Assembly: GCF_002368095.1 (NCBI RefSeq) | Contig: NZ_AP018227.1 | Location: 844,001-908,000, forward strand | Direction of reading: 5' to 3' | DNA from: Calothrix parasitica NIES-267 | GTDB taxonomy: Bacteria; Cyanobacteriota; Cyanobacteriia; Cyanobacteriales; Nostocaceae | Length of the DNA: 64,000 bases | Shown: positions 1-9,000 of the stretch, in pieces | Position numbering within the stretch: position 1 is the first letter of the stretch | Layout of the letters: every line of letters starts with the position of its first letter | Program-made: the position numbers and the translations under genes | Notes under the pieces: generated by a model | The model's database searches: none | What the model was told of the DNA's origin: nothing | What the model saw: only the letters and a program-made list of their open reading frames with translations

Positions 1-274
1 TGTTTTAATTTATTTAGATATATATCTTATCTATAATTCACATTAGCAACACAACGAATACTACTAATTCTTGATTTGTTGTTCCTATAGGTATTTGCGA
101 AAGTAAAGATAAGGAATAGAGCGATACGCTAATTACTGTCAGCAAACGCACCGATGGCGATTAAGCAATAATACTAATAAACTGGCAATAATATTATTAT
201 CTCTTTATTTTAAAAAAAATAAGGGGATAGAAAAATTTTTTGACTGTTTTATAACTCGCCAAACATATTGTTTT

Positions 275-1006
275 ATGGCTAAGAAAAATAAATCATTTTT
301 TAAATACGCACTTTTGACAATCAGTTGTGTTTCTACCTTTTCTTTGGTTTCTGCATGGATAGCTCCAGTCCAAGCAAAAATAATTTTTATTCCACCAGGA
401 ACGGAAGCACCTGAGACTGATACTACTAGTACTGCTGGAGGAAGTTCTCGTGGAAATAGTTGTAAGATTGGTCAACTTCACAATAATACTGCATCGGTAG
501 TAAAACTGTTGCCTCAATCAAATATCGGTTTAACGTTAAAGCAACGTCCTTCAATTATGGTGTATGTTGCTCCAACTACCGCTCGAAAATTATTTTTCAG
601 TATCCAGGATGAGGATGAAAATAATTATTATGAAACAACTTTGCAGTTACCTAGAAACACGGGAGTCATGCAAGTTAAACTTCCAACTTCCGCTCCTGGT
701 TTGGTAAGTGGAAAAAAATATCAATACACTTTAGCAACTATTTGCGGTGAAGATTTCCAACCTGACGATTATTCCGTTAGCGGTTGGATTCAGCGAGTTC
801 AATTGAGCGCAAATTTGCAGTATCAGCAACCTTCTTTGGAATTAGCGTCTAAATTGGCAATGCAAGGTATATGGTACGATGCGGTTTCTACTCTTGCGAT
901 AGTAAAGAAATCGCAACCATCGAATCAATCTGTTGCTAATTCTTGGCAGCAATTGTTGCAGAGCGCTGGTTTAAGTCAGATTTCCCGAGAACCAATAGTT
1001 AATTAA
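275..1006 (+). CDS. DUF928 family exported protein
   Basis: Protein of 243 residues. The N-terminus is a Sec-type signal peptide: basic MAKKNK, a hydrophobic stretch, then a likely cut after VQA near residue 34. The rest is a beta-rich domain that I recognise as DUF928, a cyanobacterial family of unknown function. The C-terminal [11 protein letters not shown] matches the conserved W-Y-D/E-A motif shared with the second DUF928 protein at 35886-36647. It ends 11 nt before the CHASE2 kinase, so the two are probably co-transcribed. It is likely periplasmic or surface-associated and could be a partner of the CHASE2 sensor; that role is inferred only from adjacency. The ATG at 275 is the start that gives a proper signal peptide. 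Confidence 0.85.
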   Translation: MAKKNKSFFKYALLTISCVSTFSLVSAWIAPVQAKIIFIPPGTEAPETDTTSTAGGSSRGNSCKIGQLHNNTASVVKLLPQSNIGLTLKQRPSIMVYVAPTTARKLFFSIQDEDENNYYETTLQLPRNTGVMQVKLPTSAPGLVSGKKYQYTLATICGEDFQPDDYSVSGWIQRVQLSANLQYQQPSLELASKLAMQGIWYDAVSTLAIVKKSQPSNQSVANSWQQLLQSAGLSQISREPIVN

Positions 1007-1017
1007 AGTTAATCGCG

Positions 1018-3765
1018 ATGTGGTCAAAGTTTAGAGCGCTTTTATGGGAATGGCGTTTTGTTGGGATAACGACTCCTGCTGTAGCCTTAGCTGTAATTGT
1101 AGGTAGCACAGCAGGATGGTTTCAGCTTCTGGAGCAAACAACTCTAGAGCATTTTTTTGCTATACGTCCATCGGAAAAGCCTGACAAGCGAATTTTAATT
1201 GTCACTATTGATGAACAAGATATCACCGAAGTTGGTAGATGGCCTATTCCCGATAAGTATTTGGCTGATGCTTTGAAAGAAATTAATCAGTATCAACCTT
1301 CAGTTATCGGTCTGGATATTTACCGAGATTTACCGGTGGAACCCGGTCATCAAGAGTTAGTTAAGGTGATGCAGACCACACCGAATTTAATTGGAGTTAA
1401 GAAAATGTTGGGGGATAAAGCAAATAAGGTTGCACCACCCCCGACTTTATCTGAACTTGACCAAGTTGCTCTTGCGGATTTGATTTTGGATGCAGATAGT
1501 AAAGTTCGACGAGGATTGCTATCTACTTTCGATGAAGATAAGAATGTTTTTCAGGGTTTAGCGGCTAGTTTAAGTTCAATATATTTAGATAAAAAAGGTA
1601 TCGAAGCGATTTACGACCCGAAGGAAAAATCTTTACGGTTGGGTAAAGCGGTGTTTCATCCCTTTACACAAAAAGAATTTGCTTACCGTAATGCAGATAA
1701 GTCAGTGTATCAAATTTTGCTTAACTATCGCAGTCTAAAACAAGATTTTGAGACAGTTACTCTGCGAGATGTGCTATCTGGTAATTTATCTGAAGAACAA
1801 GTCCGTTCGCGAATTGTTTTGATAGGTATGACGGCTAAGAGTGTTAATGATTTTCATAGTATTGGCTATGCTTCTGGTATAAGAAATAGAAATATTCGTA
1901 TTCCTGGTGTGAAAATTCATGCTCATTTAGCTAGTCAAATTTTAAGCGCAGCATTAGATGGACGACCGATGATAAATGTGTTGTCTTATCAAAAAGAATT
2001 TTTGTGGATTTTGTGTTGGTCTTTTACTGGTAGCTGCGTTAGTTGGGTATTATTACAAGTTAATTCAAAGCGGGAAAAATATTTTTTCGGATTGACTTTA
2101 CTGGGTATATCAATTGCTATAGGAACTTTGATTGTTAGCTGTTATGGAAGCTTTCTTATTGGCTGGTGGATTCCTGCAGTTTCACCTTTTATTGCTCTTA
2201 TTGGTTCGGCAATTATAGTTAGTAATTTTTATAAACATTGGCAATTAGAGCAAGCTAATGAAAAGTTACAGGAATATTCTCGTAATTTGGAATTAAAGGT
2301 TGAAGAGAGAACTAAGGAATTAGTTGAAGCTAAAGAATTAGCAGATGTTGCTTCTCAGGCTAAAAGCGAGTTTTTGGCGAATATGAGTCATGAATTACGA
2401 ACACCTTTAAATGGCATTTTAGGTTACGCACAGATATTACAACGCTCGCAAAATATCGCTCAAAAGGAGCGTGATGGTGTAGGAATTATTTATCAATGCG
2501 GCTCGCATTTATTGACTTTGATTAATGATATTTTAGATTTATCAAAGATTGAAGCTCGCAAATTAGAATTGCACTGTAGCGATATCAATTTTTCTGCTTT
2601 TTTAACTGGTGTTGCGGAAATATGTCGTATTAGAGCCGAGCAAAAGGGTATTGAGTTTCATTTGCAAGCAGATTCGCAACTTCCGTTAACAGTAAGTACT
2701 GATGAGAAACGGTTACGTCAGGTTTTGATTAATTTACTAGGAAATGCGATTAAGTTTACCCAAGAGGGTGGAGTTATTTTTTTGATTCGGGTAATAGAAA
2801 ATAATCAATTTAATATAGATAAAGAAAGTTGTAAAGTTCGCTTTGAAATTATTGATAGCGGTGTGGGGATGGCACCGGAAAAATTAAATAAAATATTTTT
2901 ACCTTTTGAACAAGTGGGTGATAAAAATAAACAAACTGAAGGTACGGGATTGGGATTGGCTATTAGTCGCAAAATTGCTGAGTTGATGGGTAGTGGAATT
3001 CAGGTAGAAAGTAATTTGGGTTCGGGTAGTAAATTTTGGTTTGATGCTGATTTAAAGGTTAGTAAGGAAAATATACAGGAAAAATTAGATTTATCAATAA
3101 GTAAGCAAATTATCGGTTTGAAGCATGGTAAACCAAATATTTTAATTGTGGATGACCAGTGGGAAAATCGTTCAATTATTGTCAATTGCTTGAAGTCAAT
3201 TGGTTTTTGCTGTTGTGAAGCAAGCAATGGTAAGGAGGGTTTAATAAAAGCAGAAGAAATCAAACTGGATTTAATTATAACTGATATATCTATGCCTGAA
3301 ATGGATGGTTTGGAAATGATGCAAATCCTGAGAAATAATCAAGAATTTATTAATGTACCAATTATAGTTTCATCTGCTAGCGTTTATGCAGAGGATATTA
3401 AACAAAGTTTGGCTTTTGGTGCGAATAAATTTCTACCGAAGCCGATACAAATAGATAACTTGCTACAAATTTTACAAAACTATTTACATTTAGAGTGGGT
3501 TTATGCCAAAAATAAAGAAAAACCTTTGAATGAAGTATCTATTGACGAACAAGAATTAATTGCACCTTCAGGAGCAGAAATGGATAAATTATTTGATTTA
3601 GCTATGCGAGGAAATGTTAATGAGATAGAAAATTTATTGAATAATATAGAAAGTTCGGATAAAAGTTTTAAACCTTTTGTTGCAAAAGTTAGAGAGCTTG
3701 CTAATAATTTTAGATTTAAACAAATTAGAAAATATATCAAATCTTTTCAAATTGAAAAAACATAA
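1018..3765 (+). CDS. CHASE2 domain hybrid histidine kinase with receiver domain
   Basis: Protein of 915 residues. Order: a TM segment around residues 17-37; an extracytoplasmic CHASE2 domain (motifs [19 protein letters not shown] and VIGLDIYRD) up to about residue 320; three closely spaced TM segments to about 405; a short coiled coil; a HisKA domain ([11 protein letters not shown], phospho-acceptor His458); HATPase_c with N box (LLGNAIKF), DSGVGM and GTGLGLAIS; and a C-terminal receiver whose phospho-acceptor is Asp756 ([13 protein letters not shown]). After the receiver comes a helical tail of about 100 residues. It should sense an external or periplasmic signal and phosphorylate its own receiver. 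No output domain is present, so signal must pass on to another protein. It lies 11 nt after the DUF928 gene. Confidence 0.93.
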   Translation: MWSKFRALLWEWRFVGITTPAVALAVIVGSTAGWFQLLEQTTLEHFFAIRPSEKPDKRILIVTIDEQDITEVGRWPIPDKYLADALKEINQYQPSVIGLDIYRDLPVEPGHQELVKVMQTTPNLIGVKKMLGDKANKVAPPPTLSELDQVALADLILDADSKVRRGLLSTFDEDKNVFQGLAASLSSIYLDKKGIEAIYDPKEKSLRLGKAVFHPFTQKEFAYRNADKSVYQILLNYRSLKQDFETVTLRDVLSGNLSEEQVRSRIVLIGMTAKSVNDFHSIGYASGIRNRNIRIPGVKIHAHLASQILSAALDGRPMINVLSYQKEFLWILCWSFTGSCVSWVLLQVNSKREKYFFGLTLLGISIAIGTLIVSCYGSFLIGWWIPAVSPFIALIGSAIIVSNFYKHWQLEQANEKLQEYSRNLELKVEERTKELVEAKELADVASQAKSEFLANMSHELRTPLNGILGYAQILQRSQNIAQKERDGVGIIYQCGSHLLTLINDILDLSKIEARKLELHCSDINFSAFLTGVAEICRIRAEQKGIEFHLQADSQLPLTVSTDEKRLRQVLINLLGNAIKFTQEGGVIFLIRVIENNQFNIDKESCKVRFEIIDSGVGMAPEKLNKIFLPFEQVGDKNKQTEGTGLGLAISRKIAELMGSGIQVESNLGSGSKFWFDADLKVSKENIQEKLDLSISKQIIGLKHGKPNILIVDDQWENRSIIVNCLKSIGFCCCEASNGKEGLIKAEEIKLDLIITDISMPEMDGLEMMQILRNNQEFINVPIIVSSASVYAEDIKQSLAFGANKFLPKPIQIDNLLQILQNYLHLEWVYAKNKEKPLNEVSIDEQELIAPSGAEMDKLFDLAMRGNVNEIENLLNNIESSDKSFKPFVAKVRELANNFRFKQIRKYIKSFQIEKT

Positions 3766-3934
3766 TTATAGTTTAGGAATAGGGGGTAGGAAATAGATAT
3801 TGTTCTAATATTTAATTATTCCGCATTTGCTTAGCTAAAAAATATTTCTCAACCAGGTAATCAAAAATAACCATTCATCAATATTCGTTTTAAATCTTAA
3901 ATTATAAATATAAAACCCAAAATCCAAAATAGAA

Positions 3935-5251
3935 ATGACTGATTCAAAACAACCGACAATTTTAATTGTTGATGATAACCCCACAAATCTAAAAGTCCTA
4001 TCCGGAGCAATCGCTGATTCTGGATGGGAAATATTAGTAGCTACCGATGGTGAAAGTGCTATCGAGCAAGCCGAATATGCTAAACCAGACTTAATATTAC
4101 TAGATGTAATGATGCCGGGAATAGATGGGTTTGAAACCTGCAATCAACTAAAGCAAAATCCTGTAACTCACGAAATCCCGATTATTTTTATGACAGCGCT
4201 TTCCGATACGGTAGATAAAGTGAAAGGTCTTTCTTTAGGTGCTGTAGACTATATTACTAAACCTTTTCAAACAGAAGAAGTATTAGCCCGTGTTAACGTT
4301 CATTTAAAAATGCGCTTTTTGAACAAGCAATTAGCAGAACAAAAAAATGATTTAGAACAACGGGTAGAAGAGCGTACTAATGAGCTAAAAACGGTTCTTA
4401 ATGATTTGCAAGAATCTCAATTGCAATTGGTACAGACAGAAAAAATGTCAGCACTCGGTGAATTAGTAGCTGGTGTTGCTCACGAAATTAACAATCCCGT
4501 GGGCTTTATTGATGGTAATCTAGAATTTCTCGAAGAAAATACATCTGACATAATTGAGCATTTACGACTTTATCAAAATCATTATCCCAATCCAGAATCA
4601 GAAATATCAAATAACGCAAAAGAGATTGAATTAAATATCTTAATCGAAGATATACCTCAAATTATTTCTTCTATGAAAATAGGAGTAGAGCGTATTGGAA
4701 ATATCAGTACTAGTTTACGAACTTTTTCTCGTTCTGATAGTTCATTAAAAGTAGCTTGCGATGTTCGAGAAGGAATTGACAGCACTTTAATGATTCTCAA
4801 GCATCGTTTGAAAGCGAATAATAAACGACCAGAAATCAAAGTACTCAAAGAATATGGTGATTTACCTTTGGTTAAGTGCTATTCCGGTCAATTAAATCAG
4901 GTATTTATGAATATTATTTCAAATTCTATAGATGCTCTGGACGATTATCACAGTCAGTTTTCTTATGACGAAAAAAAGAAAAATCCCCATCATATTTTAA
5001 TTACAACTGAATTTGATGCTGATAGTGACAAAGTAAGTATATCTTTTAAAGATAATGGTCCTGGAATACCAAATGATATCCTCAAAAGTATCTTTGAACA
5101 ATTTTTTACTACTAAAAGTGTTGGTAAGGGTACTGGATTGGGATTATCAATCAGCAGACAGATAGTAGAAGAAAAACATCAGGGTAAGTTAATTTGCAAT
5201 TCTGTACCGGGAGAAGGGACAGAATTTGCTATCGAGCTTCCGGTGGAATAA
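3935..5251 (+). CDS. Response regulator-histidine kinase (REC-HisKA-HATPase)
   Basis: Soluble protein of 438 residues with an N-terminal receiver (phospho-acceptor Asp57 in [10 protein letters not shown], Lys in ITKPF), a coiled-coil linker ([13 protein letters not shown]), HisKA ([10 protein letters not shown], His183) and HATPase_c ([17 protein letters not shown]). There are no membrane segments. This REC-first architecture is common in cyanobacteria downstream of membrane sensors. It follows the CHASE2 kinase after 169 nt and could receive phosphate from it; that partnership is inferred from position. The kinase core closely resembles that of the HAMP kinase at 17308-19185, including the unusual insertion around [11 protein letters not shown] between the His box and the N box. 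The two are probably paralogues. Confidence 0.92.
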   Translation: MTDSKQPTILIVDDNPTNLKVLSGAIADSGWEILVATDGESAIEQAEYAKPDLILLDVMMPGIDGFETCNQLKQNPVTHEIPIIFMTALSDTVDKVKGLSLGAVDYITKPFQTEEVLARVNVHLKMRFLNKQLAEQKNDLEQRVEERTNELKTVLNDLQESQLQLVQTEKMSALGELVAGVAHEINNPVGFIDGNLEFLEENTSDIIEHLRLYQNHYPNPESEISNNAKEIELNILIEDIPQIISSMKIGVERIGNISTSLRTFSRSDSSLKVACDVREGIDSTLMILKHRLKANNKRPEIKVLKEYGDLPLVKCYSGQLNQVFMNIISNSIDALDDYHSQFSYDEKKKNPHHILITTEFDADSDKVSISFKDNGPGIPNDILKSIFEQFFTTKSVGKGTGLGLSISRQIVEEKHQGKLICNSVPGEGTEFAIELPVE

Positions 5252-5435
5252 ATGATAATATCTTACGACAATTCGCGTAAATTAGCTGTATTTATCCAAT
5301 TTTTTAATCTACTTTTATAGTCAAATTATATTTTTTACTTATTATGTTTTTTAATATTACGAATATTGCGAACATAACTTATAATTCTGCCCCAGGGCAA
5401 ACGCATCTAAATTCTAATAAATTTTAAAGGTGCAG

Positions 5436-5452
5436 GTGCGCCTGCGGCGCAC
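5436..5452. repeat. Subterminal hairpin of the ISAs1 element, left side
   Basis: Perfect 7-bp stem GTGCGCC/GGCGCAC with a TGC loop, nested in an outer stem GGTGCA (5429-5434)/TGCACC (5455-5460). It lies about 40 bp inside the left terminal repeat. It could insulate the transposase gene from outside transcription or mark the IS end; both are inference. Confidence 0.6.
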
Positions 5453-5549
5453 TTTGCACCGTCAATGCGATCGCCCTAACCCGAAAGTACTGCTTCCCCT
5501 TCTGTGTGGTAGCCTAAAACAATCAGGGTGAGGTGCAAAATGGTTCAAA

Positions 5550-6687
5550 ATGAAACTGAAACCGAAGCAGACAATCTCGGATTACTTCGTGGATATTGAA
5601 GACCCTAGAATTGAGCGTACAAAGAAACATAAGCTAATTGACGTTATCACGATTGCTATTTGTGCAGTAATTTGTGGGGCTGACTCATGGGTAGCAATTG
5701 AGACATATGGATTAGCAAAACGAAAGTGGTTAAAACGTTTCTTAGAACTACCAAACGGCATCCCGTCACACGATACATTTGCAAGAATATTTTCTCTAAT
5801 AGATCCACAAAATTTTCAAGAATGTTTTGCATCATGGATAAAATCAGTTGCACATTTAACTGATGGTGAAGTGATTGCGATTGACGGTAAAAATTTAAAA
5901 CATTCATATGATAAAAAAGCCGGTAATCGTTCCATCAGTATGATTAGTGCTTGGGCAGCAACTAATAAATTAGTTCTTGGTCAAAGAAAAGTTGACAGCA
6001 AGTCTTTGGGTAATTACTGCAATACCAGAGTTAATAAAAGTATTAGATATTTCTGGTTGTATCGTCACAATTGATGCAATTGGATGTCAAAAGGAAATAG
6101 TTAATCTTATATCTCAAAAGGATGGAGATTATATAATTGCACTAAAAAAGAATCAGAAAAGTTTGTATGAAAGCACAGAGCTACTATTAGCTGAAGCAAT
6201 ATCAAAACGGAATAAAGGCTTTAGTGCGAGCCATTACAGTACTCGTGAGTTTGGTCATGGACGCGAAGAAGTACGAAATTATTTAATGCTCACTGATATC
6301 TCTAGTCAAATTGACCCAGAGAATAAATGGAAGAAATTAAACAGTATAGGCATGGTTGAATCAGTTAGAACCGAGAATGGGAAAACAACTGTTGAAACTC
6401 GTTATTATATTAGCAGTTTAAAATTAGATGCAAGAAAATTTGGAGACTCAATTCGTAGCCATTGGGGTATTGAAAATTCGTTGCATTGGATATTAGATGT
6501 AGCCTTAGATGAGGATGATTGTAGATAAGACAAGGATAATTCACCGCAGAACTTCGCTGTTCTTCGTCATATTGCAGTGAATCTTTTGGGTAAAGAAAAA
6601 ACTAAAAAAATTGGAATTAAAAATAAACAATTTTTGGCTGCTATAGATGATAATTATCTAACTAAAGTTTTAGGATTAAATTATTAA
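5550..6687 (+). pseudogene. ISAs1-family transposase, frameshifted and with internal stop
   Basis: The N-terminal frame starts with ATG at 5550 (MKLKPKQTISDYFVDIEDPR) and carries the first catalytic Asp in AIDGKNLKHS. Around position 6005 one extra base shifts the frame: the KVDSKS part ends, and the ITAIPELIKVLDI part continues in the next frame with the second Asp (TIDAIGCQ) and the catalytic Glu (HWGIENSLHWILD). A stop at 6526-6528 then interrupts the DEDDCR motif. The same frame continues after it as DKDNSPQNFAVLRHIAVNLLG to a stop at 6685-6687. All three DDE residues remain, but two lesions make the gene inactive. ISAs1 transposases are normally about 370-380 residues, which fits the reconstructed length. 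Confidence 0.9.
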
Positions 6688-6851
6688 TTACTCTCATTGC
6701 TCAGCATTATTATTTTTTCTATTTTAGATAATCATATCTATGGATATATACTGCCTTTATTTAGGTAATTATAGTTTTTTTATATACTTGAGTTTATATT
6801 TGGATTGAATTGTGAGTTATGGACTCGTTTTTATTATTTCTCCCTCGCGCT

Positions 6852-6870
6852 GGTGCGGCGTAGCCGCACC
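6852..6870. repeat. Subterminal hairpin of the ISAs1 element, right side
   Basis: Perfect 8-bp stem GGTGCGGC/GCCGCACC with a GTA loop, about 28 bp inside the right terminal repeat. It mirrors the left-side hairpin in position, but the sequence is not identical. Confidence 0.6.
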
Positions 6871-7005
6871 TAGCTTAATTTAAGATGCGTTGCCCCTGCT
6901 ATAAACACAGTATTTGGAAGAAATAAATTTAATAATTGACTATTTTATTTGATAGGATTTGATTCATATTGACCTCAAAAGCTGATAATCAGCAGTTTAA
7001 TAAAT

Positions 7006-8226
7006 ATGGGTGTGAATCTTTTCCGTTCGGTCAGGTCTAATATATGGAAGCTTTATGTATTAAAAGGATTGGAGTTTGCTTGGTTCCCAATTCCTACGAT
7101 TATTCTTTTTTATGAAAATCATGGTTTATCTTTTGAAAAATCTCTGCTTTTAAAAACAATTTTATCTCTATCAATACTCGTATTTGAAATACCATCTGGT
7201 TACTTTGCTGATATTTTTGGTAGAAAAGCTTGCTTGGTTTCAGGAGGATTTGTTTGGACGTTGGGATTGCTGTTTTACTGCTTTCAAACTAGTTTTACTG
7301 CTTTTGCTATCGCGGAAATTTTATCTGGTTTAGCAGCAAGTCTTATATCTGGTGCAAATACAGCTTTGGGATTTGATAGTTTAGTCACGATTAATCAAGA
7401 GCAAAATTATCGTTATGTAGAAGGAAGACTTGGAGCAATTGCAGGAGTTACGGAAGCATTTTGTGGTTTGATAGGAGGTTTAACTGCTGCAATTAATTTG
7501 GTATATCCTTTTTATTTGCAGACAATTTGTATATTATTCTATTTCTTAATCTCTTTAACTTTAGTTGAACCAAATTTACATCAAGTAGATAATAATACAG
7601 GTACTAAACAAGCAAGTACCAAACAAGCAATTAACCATCGAGAAATATGGTCAGCCATTCGTTTTTCGTTATTGGAAAATAAAAATGTTAAATGGTTAAT
7701 TCTATTTTCAGCTAACTTTGGAATATTTACATTTCTTGCTGTTTGGTTATCTCAAGCAGATATGCAAAGTCGCGGTTTGAATGTTTCTAGCTTTGGATTT
7801 GCTTGGGCTATATTTCATTTGATAATGAGCTTTGCTTCTTTGAAATCAACATCAATTGAAAATATTTTTGGTACAAAGAAAGTATTTTTAGGCTTAGTTA
7901 TATTATTAGGTTTATCCTATATATTTCTCGGTCTATTTAATCAAACATGGGGAATCATATTTATTGCTTTGATTTACTTTAGTAGAGGTGTTCGCAATCC
8001 TTTAACGTTGAATCATATTAACCAAAATCTTCCTTCGTCAATTAGAGCTACAGTACTTTCGATAAATAGCTTTATATTCCGCTTTGGTTTTATCGTCATT
8101 GCTCCGGTTGTTGGATGGATAATAGATAATTACAATCTGGATATTGCTTTGTATTTAGTTGGTTTTATTTTTATTGGTTTTGGACTATTTTGTTGGCAGA
8201 AATTAGTAAAGTTTAAAGTTATATAG
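7006..8226 (+). CDS. Major facilitator superfamily transporter
   Basis: Integral membrane protein of 406 residues with about 11-12 hydrophobic segments in the two-half arrangement of MFS carriers. Between TM2 and TM3 is the signature-like GYFADIFGRKACLV, matching the MFS loop motif G-x3-D-x2-G-R-K/R. A hydrophilic central loop (VDNNTGTKQASTKQAINHRE) separates the halves. The substrate cannot be told from sequence; drug or small-metabolite efflux is the usual guess for this subgroup. It stands alone, with repeat-rich DNA on the 3' side and the IS on the 5' side, so it is probably a single-gene unit. Confidence 0.88.
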   Translation: MGVNLFRSVRSNIWKLYVLKGLEFAWFPIPTIILFYENHGLSFEKSLLLKTILSLSILVFEIPSGYFADIFGRKACLVSGGFVWTLGLLFYCFQTSFTAFAIAEILSGLAASLISGANTALGFDSLVTINQEQNYRYVEGRLGAIAGVTEAFCGLIGGLTAAINLVYPFYLQTICILFYFLISLTLVEPNLHQVDNNTGTKQASTKQAINHREIWSAIRFSLLENKNVKWLILFSANFGIFTFLAVWLSQADMQSRGLNVSSFGFAWAIFHLIMSFASLKSTSIENIFGTKKVFLGLVILLGLSYIFLGLFNQTWGIIFIALIYFSRGVRNPLTLNHINQNLPSSIRATVLSINSFIFRFGFIVIAPVVGWIIDNYNLDIALYLVGFIFIGFGLFCWQKLVKFKVI

Positions 8227-8385
8227 GAAGAGAAATATAGCAATCCTAGATAATTTAGTAGGGTCAGTCTAATGCACCGAAATTCTTATATAATGGTGCG
8301 TTGACAATACACCCTACTATCTAATTATAATTTTCAAGACTAATCTAGTTAACAACTTACCTATTTAAATTAGCAGACCAGAAAA

Positions 8386-8516
8386 TATAGCAATTTTGGG
8401 TTGAGTCCAATACACTTGCAACCTCACCCCGTCCTATCGGACACCCCTCTCCTTAATAAGGAGAGGGGACGGGGGTGAGGTCGAATTTATACTGCAACCA
8501 AGTGACAACTGCTATA
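8386..8516. repeat. MITE-like element bounded by TATAGC/GCTATA, with CCTCACCC-GGGTGAGG core
   Basis: 131 bp. The ends are inverted (TATAGC at 8386, GCTATA ending at 8516). The core (8422-8480) is a long imperfect hairpin from CCTCACCCC to GGGGTGAGG with inner stem CCCCTCTCCTT/AAGGAGAGGGG. It is related to the copies at 19217, 25328 and 46989 and to three cores without arms at 30739, 51540 and 54064. Confidence 0.65.
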
Positions 8517-8711
8517 AAACAAATTGAAAATTAATAATAAACAACCAATTTTTACTTTTTCTGATTTTGTTCTGGTTCTTTGATGGCTAATCAAATAAAT
8601 ACTATAAAATAGCGGTATCAAAATACCAAGTTTTATGACTAATAAAAGAAGACATTATCCAAAATTCCTGTAATAGATATTTAGGAAATAAATTTTAAGT
8701 AATCTAACATC

Positions 8712-8816
8712 TTGCACCATTCGGGTGGAAGCTCAAAGAAACCCGGAATAAGTCGTTAAAGCATTAATATCTCGTTGTAAAATGCCAAAGAAACCGGGTT
8801 TCTGCAACTGGTGCAA
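8712..8816. repeat. TTGCACCA-bounded palindromic element
   Basis: Inverted ends TTGCACCA (8712-8719) and TGGTGCAA (8809-8816) enclose two GAAACCCGG / AAACCGGGTTTC motifs that can pair. A similar AACCCGG...CCGGGTT hairpin is at the heart of the element at 54764-54866. Confidence 0.55.
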
Positions 8817-9000
8817 AATATGAGTAATCAAATAATTAAGATTACAAGCGTTCTCTATATAATATCAGTTGAGTTATAGCATACAAATACTTTGATTGAA
8901 ATCTAATTAATGGTCAAAATATTAGAAATTTCTAGATGATGACAATAAATGCTTAATTTCGGGGAAATATAACTTTAGAACAAAAACTGCATTTACCGTA

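Larger units (their letters stand above)
5393..6898 (+). mobile_element. ISAs1-family insertion sequence (decayed)
   Basis: Element of about 1.5 kb around a broken ISAs1/H-repeat-type transposase. Imperfect terminal inverted repeats are visible: the left end starts CAGGGCAAACGCATCT at 5393, and the right end, read inward on the minus strand from 6898, starts CAGGGGCAACGCATCT (14 of 16 match). Each end carries a subterminal hairpin: stem GTGCGCC/GGCGCAC at 5436-5452 on the left and GGTGCGGC/GCCGCACC at 6852-6870 on the right. I see no convincing target-site duplication, so the insertion is probably old. The element separates the two-component genes from the MFS gene. Confidence 0.85.
8227..9000. 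other. Repeat-rich intergenic region
   Basis: This 774-nt gap has no credible gene. It holds a degenerate copy of the TAGGGTG/GGTGCGT element (about 8258-8322), a TATAGC-bounded element (8386-8516) and a TTGCACCA-bounded element (8712-8816). The last ~180 nt are AT-rich and should contain the promoter of the TpsA gene, but I cannot assign a clear -35/-10 pair. Confidence 0.6.

Noticed and set aside
5977-6074. Programmed frameshift in the transposase
   Set aside because: No slippery A- or T-run at the shift, and a second lesion (stop at 6526) follows, so decay is the simpler reading.
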